A DNA stretch of 26,541 nucleotides from SXRF01 sp038043465 (GTDB taxonomy: Bacteria; Pseudomonadota; Alphaproteobacteria; Rickettsiales; SXRF01), in contig JBBTBX010000020.1 of assembly GCA_038043465.1 (NCBI GenBank), positions 1-26,541 of the forward strand, read 5' to 3'. The position numbers were made by a program, and so were the translations under genes. How positions within the stretch are numbered: position 1 is the stretch's first letter; each line of letters begins with the position of its first letter. Below the pieces are notes generated by a model. The model did not search any database, was not told the DNA's origin, and saw only the letters and a list, made by a program, of their open reading frames with translations. This document shows, piece after piece, positions 1 to 7,050 of this stretch.

Positions 1-26
1 TCACTGCTATAGCCCTTCTTCTTCAT
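1..26 (-). CDS. Start of an unidentified gene, cut by the window edge
   Basis: An ATG at 26-24 opens a frame beginning MKKKGYSS that runs off the left edge. An AGGAG ribosome-binding site lies at 39-35, eight bases before the ATG. It follows the hypothetical gene ending at 69 on the same strand, so it probably belongs to the integrated element. Only eight codons are visible and no function can be given. Confidence 0.5.
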
Positions 27-68
27 AAAACTTACTCCTCATAATTGGTTGATAAATCTAACCTCATA

Positions 69-950
69 CTACGAGATTAAATCTGGACCAATTATAGGGG
101 GGCAGGACAGTTCTGGCTTTTCCTTTACTAAAGCCGCAAACCATTGCTTAAATTGCTCTTCTGCTTTTGCATTGCCCGCCGTTTGATTTTTAGATACTTC
201 GAAGCCTAATGCTTCCATCAGCAATTTTGGATAATTATATCCTTTCGATTCTGCCCACTTCACCGCATCACTTGGTTTAATTCGCCTTTCAATATGTGAG
301 AAACGGTCGACTTCTATAAATTCTATGCCTTTGCTGGCAATAGTATCCCTTAACTTAGCCATCACATCTTCAATAGAATACTTATCATCGAAAGCTGACC
401 TGCTCAAATCACAGCCAGAATATCCGAATGGGTCATAAGTAAAACCACCTAACCCACAGTCTGTATCATCTGTGTTTTTCCTACATAATAATGCGACTGT
501 ATTATGAAATGACCACCTTTCCTTACTCGCCCATTTCCTATAGTATTTTACGATTGAACTATCGTCTTGTGGCTGCAAATTAATGCCGCTCTCACTCAAA
601 ACCTTGTTTATTATTGGGTCATTCAGTATTCCCTCGTTACAAAATATCTGAAGCCAGAATATTGGACTTTCTTGCTCATAGTTTTTTTTATTACGCATTG
701 GAAGATTTTCTACTATGCATAAAGCGTCGTTTATTAATATCTCATTTTCTACTATCGTATGGTCGTATTCCCCTTTATACTGACGTGCTACAAACCTTTC
801 GCAATAATGTATATTTGGAATCCAAATGTAATTAGCGTATTTGTCGTCTGGCAATATTCCAGCCAGTATAAATACCGCCTCTTTTTTTGTCCATACTGGT
901 TTGCCCAGCCATGCCCTTAACTGTTCTATATCATCATCATAATGCCACAT
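69..950 (-). CDS. Hypothetical protein, cargo of the integrated element
   Basis: A 293-residue protein that I do not recognise. It is soluble-looking, with no signal peptide or membrane segment. The N-terminus (WTKKEAVFILAGILPDD, about residues 20-36) resembles a short 'tryptophan plus helix' motif seen in hypothetical proteins of integrated elements; this is an impression and not a family assignment. Four cysteines lie between residues 155 and 180. Its ATG overlaps the TAA of the integrase by one base (TAATG at 952-948), so the two are probably translated together and this gene travels with the integrase. It ends with TAG at 71-69. Confidence 0.75.
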   Translation of the reverse strand: MWHYDDDIEQLRAWLGKPVWTKKEAVFILAGILPDDKYANYIWIPNIHYCERFVARQYKGEYDHTIVENEILINDALCIVENLPMRNKKNYEQESPIFWLQIFCNEGILNDPIINKVLSESGINLQPQDDSSIVKYYRKWASKERWSFHNTVALLCRKNTDDTDCGLGGFTYDPFGYSGCDLSRSAFDDKYSIEDVMAKLRDTIASKGIEFIEVDRFSHIERRIKPSDAVKWAESKGYNYPKLLMEALGFEVSKNQTAGNAKAEEQFKQWFAALVKEKPELSCPPIIGPDLIS

Positions 951-2017
951 TACCCAAAAATCCTTTCATTCATGCTGGCTACAACCTTGCTGGTGTGGGC
1001 TTCGGAAAGGTGAGCGTAGCGTTTCACCATTTGCAGGGTTTTATGCCCCAAAACTTCGGCTATTTCGGCAAGGCTTGCACCGTTCATGGCAAGGTAGCTG
1101 GCTGCACTGTGGCGCAGGTCGTGGAATCTAAAATCTTTTATTCCTGCCTCCTCTACCGCCTTATCCCAATAAAACTGAAAGTTGGTTGTAAGTTTTGGAT
1201 TAGTGGCGGGAAAAACGAAATCCGTATCTATGCGCCTGATTTTTTCATGTTGCATCATGCAATCATAAGCATGACCAGCGAGCGGTAATATCCTGCGTTC
1301 ACCGTTTTTAGTTTCATGCAGGGTGATGATTTTTCTCTTAAAATCTATATCCGCCCAGCGTAAATTGGTTATTTCGCCCCTGCGTGCGCCTGTGCTTAAT
1401 GCCAAAACAACTATGGTATAAAGCGCAGGATGCTTTGATTGCTTGCAGGCTTCCAATAGTCTTTTGCGTTCGCCGTCATCTAAAAACCTAACCCGTCCAC
1501 GCGGTTCTTTGAGCTTTGATAATTTATTCATTGGGTGATTTTCTATTAATTCCCATTCATTCGCTGCAATAGTGAATAGGTGACTTAGAACCGTCATATA
1601 GCGGTTAGCGGTAGCAGTGGTGCGTGTACGTGTACTTTTATCTTTGCCTATTTTTTCGGTAAGCAATAATTCACGTTTTTCAGCTATTAGTGATTTGCTT
1701 ATATCTGCCAGTGAGCAATAACCAATTTGTTCATTCCACCAATCCAGCTTTGATTTTACATCTATGTAGCGTTTGGGTTTTTGCTTCTCTATTTGCTTTA
1801 GATAACGAGCTATTATTTCTGCGACAGTATGCTTTTTAGCAGCGGAGGTTTTGAAGTGTCGCCCTTCACGCATTGCCGCTTCGGTTTGTTGTTCCCACTT
1901 GCGGGCATCCGTAAGTTTAGCAAAGGTTGCTGATTGTCGCGGGTAGCCCTTTATACGCACAGTAACACGATAGGAAATATCTCCAGTGCTAGAAGTGCGT
2001 TTTTCTATATTTGCCAT
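950..2017 (-). CDS. Tyrosine-type site-specific integrase
   Basis: A 355-residue phage/island integrase. The N-terminal part (about 1-60) looks like an arm-binding domain, the middle (about 65-165) a SAM-like core-binding domain, and the C-terminal part the catalytic domain. The catalytic set is visible: R212 in STGARRGE, H299 and R302 in HDLRH, H325 in LGHK and Y334 in KRYAHL. It would cut and rejoin DNA at an attachment site, probably at the 3' end of the neighbouring tRNA-Ser gene, whose 3' terminus lies about 295 bp upstream of its start. The gene appears intact. The start is ATG at 2017-2015, with a modest AAGGG about eight bases upstream. Confidence 0.93.
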   Translation of the reverse strand: MANIEKRTSSTGDISYRVTVRIKGYPRQSATFAKLTDARKWEQQTEAAMREGRHFKTSAAKKHTVAEIIARYLKQIEKQKPKRYIDVKSKLDWWNEQIGYCSLADISKSLIAEKRELLLTEKIGKDKSTRTRTTATANRYMTVLSHLFTIAANEWELIENHPMNKLSKLKEPRGRVRFLDDGERKRLLEACKQSKHPALYTIVVLALSTGARRGEITNLRWADIDFKRKIITLHETKNGERRILPLAGHAYDCMMQHEKIRRIDTDFVFPATNPKLTTNFQFYWDKAVEEAGIKDFRFHDLRHSAASYLAMNGASLAEIAEVLGHKTLQMVKRYAHLSEAHTSKVVASMNERIFG

Positions 2018-2312
2018 AACTGCCCTTTATGCGGTTTTAATGTAACTGGCGAAAAGCTACAATAAAGCACAGCAAATAGCAATAGCGGAGTATTAAACCT
2101 TTATAATAATAAAGAATGGTATTAAATAACAGGATATTACAATAAACAATTAATTGTATGGGGCAGTAGTGGGGCAGTTACTAGGTAAAATACAAGGATA
2201 GCTGGCTGGAAAATGCTTTTGTGATTTGTGCTGATTGAATATTATTTAGTGCCCCATGAGGGGAAAAGCTCTATTTTTAGGGGCTTGCATTTTTCCAAAA
2301 ACTCTAGGAATT
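2018..2312 (-). promoter_or_regulatory. Region between integrase and tRNA, with repeated TGGGGCAGT boxes
   Basis: This AT-rich 295-bp stretch has no gene. It holds two direct copies of TGGGGCAGT (2159-2167 and 2170-2178) and one near-copy, TGGGGCACT, on the opposite strand (2256-2248), next to a small CCCC-ATGA-GGGG hairpin (2252-2263). Repeats like these beside an integrase gene suit arm-type integrase or excisionase sites, or autoregulation of the integrase promoter. That role is inferred. Confidence 0.4.
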
Positions 2313-2345
2313 TGGCGGAGCGGAGAGGATTCGAACCTCCGATAC
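2313..2345 (-). other. Probable attachment site at the tRNA-Ser 3' end
   Basis: Tyrosine integrases coded next to a tRNA usually recombine in the T-arm and acceptor stem. The last 33 bases of this tRNA gene are therefore the likely attachment core. The second copy would lie outside the window to the left, so this cannot be confirmed here. Confidence 0.4.
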
Positions 2346-2404
2346 GGTGTTACCCGTATAACGGTTTAGCAAACCGCCGCCTTCGGCCACTCGGCCACCG
2401 CTCC
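2313..2404 (-). tRNA. tRNA-Ser (anticodon GCU)
   Basis: A 92-base serine tRNA with a long variable arm. The acceptor stem pairs GGAGCGG (2404-2398) with CCGCTCC (2323-2317), followed by discriminator G and an encoded CCA (2315-2313). The anticodon loop reads TTTGCTAA, giving GCU, which decodes AGC/AGU. The T-loop GGTTCGAATCC is present. Its 3' end points toward the integrase gene, the usual arrangement for an element integrated into a tRNA gene. Confidence 0.95.
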
Positions 2405-2591
2405 GCACTTTAAAACTAACGAACCACCCGAGTAAGTGGTTTCGTGTCCAAATTTAGCCTAAACAAAGCTAAAACGGAACAACCAGAAGTCAGATTATTG
2501 AGCATTTGTCAATAAACTCTTGCGCTAATACTGTATAAATTATGTTTTTGGTCATAAAAATCAACTGCCAACGCCAGAAATCTTTAACCTA

Positions 2592-5500
2592 TTAATTTAT
2601 CTGGCTTAAACAATGCTTGATCCAGCCCGCAGTCAGTTTTTCCTGTAAACTATTCTGTTTCAGTCGGTCGTTCAAATGCTGCCACGAGATAGTATCCATA
2701 TTCTGATCCTGATTAAAGCACGAATAAACATAGGTTTCTTTGCCGGTTACAGGGTCGATATGTTTTTGCAGACACTGGGCGCAGATTTCCTTCATCATAC
2801 ACTGCATTGGCGAATTTATGCTGCCAATGGCGATATGTTTGGGATTTAGGTGCGGATGAAGTACACCATGCCGTGCGGCTGCCACTGCTGCCATCATACG
2901 GTCAGAGCCAATGGCGATTATGTGAGAGATAGTGGTCAGTGGTCGGTGGTCAGTGGTCAGTGAAATAGTGTTTTCACCGTAAGCACGGATAGCATCCACG
3001 ATATTCCCCTTAAATGCCCTATCTTGTGGGCGGTTGGGTGCAAAGTCTGACTGCTCATCGCAACACCAGATAACAATATCGGCTGCCGCTTCAATTTCAG
3101 CAACTTTATATCTATCAACCGCTTTTTTATAGCCCGCGAAATACAGCACTTTACAGCCATTATCACGCATCGCTTTACCAATGGAAAACAGCACGGCATT
3201 ACCTAAGCCTCCGCCAACCAGCATCACATTTTCATTATGCGGAATCTCGGTTGGCGTGCCAGTTGGTCCCATCAGAATTACTGGCTCACCAACCTTCAAA
3301 TATTGGCATAAATCCGACGAACCACCCATTTCCAGCACAATAGTCGCGAGCAAGCCTTTTTCCTTATCAACCCACGCTCCGGTGAGGGCGAGACCTTCCA
3401 TCGCAAGGATGGTGGATAGTGGATGATGGATAGTGGATGGTAAGTTGTGGTTGGTGACAGTTGCTTTTCTTTCTTCACCATTCACCGTCCACCGTCCACC
3501 GTCCACCTTGAGTGCATTTGCCTCATAATTCTGTAGCCTGTAAAACTGCCCAGGTTGGAACTGGCGAGCTGCAAGTGGAGCATGCACCACCACCTCAATA
3601 ATATTTGGCGTAAGACGGTTTACAGCGTGAATAGTTGCGCGCAGCTCTGCATTTATTTTTTCTATAAATTCACTTCCTGACGACTGACGACCGACAACTG
3701 ACAACTTCTGTAATGACGAAGTTATTACAGAATATCCCTGCTTGGCACTACCCATAGCTTTCACCACATTACCAGCGAATGACGGATGCAAATCACCAAA
3801 AAAGCTAACCGCTCTGCCCTGTTCATCAACAGAAAGCAATACACGAACATCTTTGGGTTTAGAAATCCGCTCGGGTTTTACCTGATTACCATTTTCATCA
3901 ACTGCACGGAAATACTTACCGTCTAGCTGGAAATGTATTGGATCTTCACGTTGCAAAACCGTGTTAGGGCTTGTTCCAGCAGCAACTAATATTGTGCGGG
4001 CGGGAATCACTAAATCCTGCGAGGCGCAAAGCGACTGCGCAGGATCTTTATCATATTTAACAGATCCTGCGCTCACATGCTGCGCATGTGCCACAGGATT
4101 TAAAGAGATACTCTTTGCTGCACCAAATTCGTCAACATCAATATTTGTTGGCTCATAATTTTCAGCAATAAAAATTCCTTCTTCAAAGGCTTTTTCTACT
4201 TCTTCATGGTTGAGGCGATAGCTCGGTGCATCAATCAGACGCTTACGGTATACCAACTTCACGCCGCCCCAGCTATCCAGTAATCCCCAGACATCAGGCC
4301 GAATACCAGAAAGCTCTTTTTTCCTCTCAGTGCGGATAGCTTTGGCATGAGCGATAAATTCTTCGGCAATTATGATCTCTTCAGCACTCCAATTTTTCCG
4401 TACCTGTTCCGCGCCATTTTTAGCAACTAATATTTCATAGCGGGCTAAGAATTTTTCCACCTGCACTGGGTAATAAGCCAGTGATTCCGTGGCTGTATCA
4501 ATCGCCGTGAGTCCACCACCAATCACCACAATCGGCAGGCGGATTTGCAAATTGGCTATAGAATCTTTTTTGCCAGCACCAGTTAGCTGGAGTGCCATCA
4601 GGAAATCGGAAGCGGTGCGCACGCCACGCGCCAGCGCATTCGGTATATCAAGAACCGTTGGCTTACCTGCGCCCATACACAAGGCTATATGATCAAAGCC
4701 AAGATCAAAAGCTGTATCATAAGTAAGTGATGAGCCAAAACGTACTCCGCCAAACATAGCAAATTGGGTGCGACGTTCGAGGAGCAAGCGCAGGATTTTC
4801 AGGTAATTCTTATCCCAACGCACGGTGATGCCATATTCAGCAACGCCGCCAAAGCCAGCCAGAGTGCGCTCGTCGAGACGCTCATAAATTGTTTGTACGT
4901 CTTTAATTGGAATAAAATCACAACGCGAACCATCGGCTTTTACGCCCGAAATCTCTGCACTAACTGGCTCGATTTTCAGGCCATCAATACCAACAACAAT
5001 GTGACCATCATTCATCAGATGGTGCGCCAGAGTATAACCTGATGGCCCAAGCCCTGCCACCAGCACTTTATAACCAGAGTCAGGTTTCGGCACAGGACGC
5101 GTAAGATTCAGCGGATTCCAGCGCGTAAGCAGCGAATAAATTTCAAAACCATATGGTAGACCCAGTACATCTTTCAGAGTAAATGTTTCCACATGCGGAA
5201 TGTTTACAGGCTCTTGTTTTTGATAGATGCAGGATTTCATGCAGTCATTGCAAATGCGGTGACCAGTTCCCGCGCACATCGGGTTATCAACCGTTATCAT
5301 CGCCAGCGCGCCCACAGGCACACCCTCTGATTTCAGCATATTCATCTCGGAAATTTTTTCTTCAAGCGGGCAACCTGCCTGCACAATATCCAGTGGATTT
5401 ACTTTAACTTCACCGCTTTTTTCTTTAAGTCCTTTAGAGCAGGAATCTTTGCCCTGATTATGGCAGAAAATGCAGTAATTGGCACTGTCCATTGCCTGAA

Positions 5501-6215
5501 TGCGCGTGCCGCCATCATCAGTAAGTGCAAAGCCATCGCGCGCGCGCAGATGCGATTTTGTAAAACGTAAAATCTGTACGCCATCGCGCAACTGCGTTTC
5601 CACCGCAACCAGATTATTATAATCTAGTTTTAGTGGTTGCTTGAATAATACGCCAGATTTATGGCGTTTTTTGCCTTCTTCGCTATATAATGCCCACGCT
5701 GCATAGCGGGCTGCAAGCTCGATAAGGGATTTATTTTCTTCTTCTTTTTCCAGCCAGCCCATCACGGTTTTGGCAAAGGCAATTTCAAAAAATTCATGGT
5801 CAGAATGTGGTATAGGCAACATCCCAAGCAAAGAATCACCACTTACGCGCTGCGCCTCCTCTACACTCAGGGCTTTAGCTGCCCGCCGCTGCACAAACAA
5901 ACGTTTACATTTATAAAGTGGCGCGAGCGCATGATGCGCTTCGGCAAGCTCTAAAATTTCTTTTTTAATAGCAAATAACTCGCCGATAAAATCTTCCAGA
6001 TGTGGCGCAAGGTCAAGGAGGAGTTGGGATAACTCTTTTGTTGCTGGTTGCTGGTTGTTGGTTGTTAGTGAAGCATCAGCACGCCCAGCCATTAGCCTGT
6101 TGAAAAGCTCAACATCCGCAACTTTCAACTGCTCAACAAAAGCATTATCAATTCTTACCAAACCATCACGCTGGTAAAGCTCTGCAAATTTTATTCCGTA
6201 TCCGAAATTATTCAT
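2592..6215 (-). CDS. Fused FAD/NAD(P)/iron-sulfur oxidoreductase (GltD-like plus PyrK/FNR-like), possible sulfite reductase electron donor
   Basis: A 1207-residue multidomain flavoprotein. Residues 1-240 are helical and unassigned. Next come Fe-S cysteines (from about 247, CIFCHNQGKDSC, GCPLEEKISEMN, then a CNDC region near 325) in the style of the GltD/NfnB small-subunit family. A FAD Rossmann motif (AGLGPSG, about 383) and an NAD(P) motif (IGGGLTAID, about 560) follow. The C-terminal 350 residues resemble PyrK/NfnA: a flavin-binding QPGQFY (about 885), the nucleotide motif VGGGLGN (about 995) and a C-x5-C-x2-C-x17-C Fe-S motif near 1137. The order is thus NfnB-like then NfnA-like in one chain. 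It is the last gene of the sulfur operon, which has cysI but no visible cysJ, so supplying electrons to sulfite reductase is a plausible role (inference). Five repeat insertions sit in the frame. The zeta module separates its start from cysNC. Confidence 0.8.
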   Translation of the reverse strand: MNNFGYGIKFAELYQRDGLVRIDNAFVEQLKVADVELFNRLMAGRADASLTTNNQQPATKELSQLLLDLAPHLEDFIGELFAIKKEILELAEAHHALAPLYKCKRLFVQRRAAKALSVEEAQRVSGDSLLGMLPIPHSDHEFFEIAFAKTVMGWLEKEEENKSLIELAARYAAWALYSEEGKKRHKSGVLFKQPLKLDYNNLVAVETQLRDGVQILRFTKSHLRARDGFALTDDGGTRIQAMDSANYCIFCHNQGKDSCSKGLKEKSGEVKVNPLDIVQAGCPLEEKISEMNMLKSEGVPVGALAMITVDNPMCAGTGHRICNDCMKSCIYQKQEPVNIPHVETFTLKDVLGLPYGFEIYSLLTRWNPLNLTRPVPKPDSGYKVLVAGLGPSGYTLAHHLMNDGHIVVGIDGLKIEPVSAEISGVKADGSRCDFIPIKDVQTIYERLDERTLAGFGGVAEYGITVRWDKNYLKILRLLLERRTQFAMFGGVRFGSSLTYDTAFDLGFDHIALCMGAGKPTVLDIPNALARGVRTASDFLMALQLTGAGKKDSIANLQIRLPIVVIGGGLTAIDTATESLAYYPVQVEKFLARYEILVAKNGAEQVRKNWSAEEIIIAEEFIAHAKAIRTERKKELSGIRPDVWGLLDSWGGVKLVYRKRLIDAPSYRLNHEEVEKAFEEGIFIAENYEPTNIDVDEFGAAKSISLNPVAHAQHVSAGSVKYDKDPAQSLCASQDLVIPARTILVAAGTSPNTVLQREDPIHFQLDGKYFRAVDENGNQVKPERISKPKDVRVLLSVDEQGRAVSFFGDLHPSFAGNVVKAMGSAKQGYSVITSSLQKLSVVGRQSSGSEFIEKINAELRATIHAVNRLTPNIIEVVVHAPLAARQFQPGQFYRLQNYEANALKVDGGRWTVNGEERKATVTNHNLPSTIHHPLSTILAMEGLALTGAWVDKEKGLLATIVLEMGGSSDLCQYLKVGEPVILMGPTGTPTEIPHNENVMLVGGGLGNAVLFSIGKAMRDNGCKVLYFAGYKKAVDRYKVAEIEAAADIVIWCCDEQSDFAPNRPQDRAFKGNIVDAIRAYGENTISLTTDHRPLTTISHIIAIGSDRMMAAVAAARHGVLHPHLNPKHIAIGSINSPMQCMMKEICAQCLQKHIDPVTGKETYVYSCFNQDQNMDTISWQHLNDRLKQNSLQEKLTAGWIKHCLSQIN
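2931..2965. repeat. Heptamer repeat arm H1, inside the oxidoreductase gene
   Basis: Five tandem 7-bp units of the type AGTGGTC, with no facing arm. It codes for the peptide SLTTDHRPLTT (about residues 1083-1095) without breaking the frame. On the coding strand each unit carries TGA. The unit whose TGA would be in frame (2945-2943) reads CGA instead, while the other three TGAs remain out of frame. Confidence 0.85.
3407..3507. repeat. Two-arm heptamer palindrome H2, inside the oxidoreductase gene
   Basis: The left arm (3407-3441) is five units of the GGATGGT/GGATAGT type. The right arm (3476-3507) is units of the CACCGTC type, roughly complementary. The spacer is 34 bp. It is translated in frame as an extra segment (about residues 903-936) that interrupts the FNR-like domain between QPGQFY and the conserved sequence after it. 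Confidence 0.85.
3677..3704. repeat. Heptamer repeat arm H3, inside the oxidoreductase gene
   Basis: Four units: CTGACGA twice, then CCGACAA and CTGACAA. There is no facing arm, but an 8-bp stem follows at once (TCTGTAAT 3707-3714 with ATTACAGA 3724-3731). It encodes about residues 837-846, in the linker between the GltD-like and FNR-like halves. Confidence 0.8.
4012..4101. repeat. 90-bp palindromic element P2, inside the oxidoreductase gene
   Basis: The ends are perfect inverted repeats (AAATCCTG 4012-4019, CAGGATTT 4094-4101). Inside are a 10-bp inverted repeat (GCGCAGGATC 4037-4046, GATCCTGCGC 4063-4072) and a small hairpin CACATGC/GCATGTG (4074-4090). It is not built of 7-bp units, so it is a different family from H1-H4. 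Its length is exactly 30 codons (about residues 705-734), so it keeps the frame open just before the conserved DLVIPARTILVAAGTSP stretch. Confidence 0.8.
6041..6068. repeat. Heptamer repeat arm H4, inside the oxidoreductase gene
   Basis: Four 7-bp units of the TTGCTGG/TTGTTGG type, with no facing arm. It encodes the polar stretch LTTNNQQPATK (about residues 48-59) in the unassigned N-terminal region. Confidence 0.75.
6164..6215. repeat. 52-bp direct repeat, downstream copy (start of the oxidoreductase gene)
   Basis: This is the first 17 codons of the oxidoreductase gene. It matches 6998-7049 at 50 of 52 positions. Both differences are transitions that leave the encoded residues (Tyr and Glu) unchanged. 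The two copies bracket the zeta-toxin module, so the duplication was probably made when that module arrived. Confidence 0.9.
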
Positions 6216-6218
6216 TTT

Positions 6219-6329
6219 TTACTTCTTTGTAGTACTTTGTTTTAATTTATTGATAGCTGCATTTAATGCTTTCAATACTATCAATGCTAATTCGTTATCT
6301 GTTGGCTTTGGAGTTGTATTTTTGTCCAT
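6219..6329 (-). CDS. 36-residue ORF overlapping the zeta gene, possible antitoxin or module partner
   Basis: An ATG at 6329-6327, preceded by GAGG about seven bases upstream, opens a frame starting MDKNTTPKPTDNELALIV and ending KQSTTKK. It overlaps the last 43 bases of the zeta gene in another frame and ends three bases before the oxidoreductase ATG. The protein looks like one basic amphipathic helix after a short polar tail. Overlap with a toxin gene makes an antitoxin or regulator conceivable, but I recognise no family, and it may only carry translation across to the next gene. Confidence 0.45.
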   Translation of the reverse strand: MDKNTTPKPTDNELALIVLKALNAAINKLKQSTTKK

Positions 6330-6868
6330 AGTTCTGCCTCATGTATTATAAGATTATTTTTGTTGTCTGCTATTATAACACCCTCATCGTCTGAAGAATT
6401 ATCATATATTTCCCAGCTGGAAACTATATCTTTGTATATATTATTAAAATTCTCTATTCCTCGTTTATATCTTCTTCGTATAATTTCTTCAGGAATATTA
6501 TGTCCACCCATTTGCACCCGTTTTTTTACACGTTTTATAGAAATTTTAACATCCCGCACCCAGAGAAAAATAATATGAACTGAATATCCGTTCTTTATCC
6601 ATTTTTTTATATATGGCGCATAACTACGAGTAGAAAGTGTTGTTTCAAAGGCAAAATCCGTTTGTTCAATTGCAAGTTGATTAATACGCGCCAGCATTAA
6701 CCTTCCAGCTTGCATTGCCATAGAATCCGGATTGAAAGGCGAAAGACCAGCAGCAATCAAATCGGCATTTACAAATTCACTGCACTTCAAGAACTCTGGC
6801 AATAATGTATTTGCCAGAGTAGTTTTTCCTGAGCCATTTGAACCAGCTATTATATAAATGTTAGGCAT
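6287..6868 (-). CDS. Zeta-toxin family P-loop kinase
   Basis: A 193-residue protein of the zeta-toxin/AAA_33 type. It has a Walker A motif GSNGSGKT at residues 9-16, FVNADLIAAGLSP at about 32-44 (the family's Asp after the first strand) and FAFETTLS at about 73-80. Some family members phosphorylate UDP-N-acetylglucosamine; others are general small kinases, so toxicity is unproven. The chain is shorter than epsilon-zeta toxins but normal for the chromosomal branch. The ATG overlaps the stop of the truncated leader frame (6861-7049) by eight bases, so translation probably depends on that leader. No usual upstream antitoxin is present. The gene lies between two copies of the oxidoreductase 5' end, so it is an insertion in the sulfur operon. 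Confidence 0.85.
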   Translation of the reverse strand: MPNIYIIAGSNGSGKTTLANTLLPEFLKCSEFVNADLIAAGLSPFNPDSMAMQAGRLMLARINQLAIEQTDFAFETTLSTRSYAPYIKKWIKNGYSVHIIFLWVRDVKISIKRVKKRVQMGGHNIPEEIIRRRYKRGIENFNNIYKDIVSSWEIYDNSSDDEGVIIADNKNNLIIHEAELWTKIQLQSQQITN

Positions 6869-6879
6869 ATATACTCATT

Positions 6880-6984
6880 CCAACTGAAGAGTTGGGATGG
6901 GTATATGAAAATCGAGACCGAAAGTCCGATTTTCCGCCGCGTAGCGAGCGTACGCACTTCAAGAATTCCCAATTCTTGAAGTGC
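6880..6984 (-). promoter_or_regulatory. Three consecutive hairpins in the leader before the zeta gene
   Basis: In transcription order: a perfect 14-bp stem with a 3-base loop (6984-6971 with 6967-6954), a second hairpin GAAAATCG/CGATTTTC (6934-6927 with 6914-6907) with an inner GAC/GTC pair, and a third, CCAACT/AGTTGG (6895-6890 with 6885-6880), about 12 bases before the zeta ATG. They lie inside the translated leader, so ribosome movement could open or close them. Control of zeta by translation or attenuation is inferred; they may simply be a palindromic repeat. Confidence 0.5.
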
Positions 6985-6997
6985 AAAAGGTATAGAT

Positions 6998-7049
6998 CAT
7001 CACGCTGGTAAAGTTCTGCAAATTTTATTCCATATCCGAAATTATTCAT
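6998..7049. repeat. 52-bp direct repeat, upstream copy
   Basis: This is the partner of 6164-6215 and sits directly after the cysNC stop codon. Because this copy has the tight one-base spacing to cysNC, it marks the original position of the oxidoreductase start. Confidence 0.9.
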
Positions 7050-7050
7050 G

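Larger units (their letters stand above)
6861..7049 (-). pseudogene. Duplicated and truncated 5' end of the oxidoreductase gene, now a leader for zeta
   Basis: The first 17 residues (MNNFGYGIKFAELYQRD) are those of the oxidoreductase. The frame then runs through hairpin-rich DNA and stops at 6863-6861 after 62 codons. It starts one base after the cysNC stop, with the run of G at the cysNC end serving as its ribosome-binding site. This is almost certainly the ancestral start of the oxidoreductase gene, and it now delivers ribosomes to the zeta start. Confidence 0.8.

Noticed and set aside
2228..2413. 61-codon plus-strand frame across the tRNA gene
   Set aside because: It reads antisense through tRNA-Ser; no ribosome-binding site and no protein-like features beyond the tRNA.
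2420..2444. Hairpin CGAACCAC/GTGGTTTCG before tRNA-Ser as terminator of the sulfur operon
   Set aside because: It has only a weak T-run, an imperfect stem and lies 16 bp before the tRNA, where it would also block tRNA transcription from most upstream promoters.
2931..2965. Tandem repeats resembling a degenerate CRISPR array
   Set aside because: The units are 7 bp with no unique spacers, and no cas genes are present.
6880..6984. Hairpin block as a type III (RNA) antitoxin
   Set aside because: Type III antitoxins are tandem repeats of one motif; these are three unrelated hairpins.
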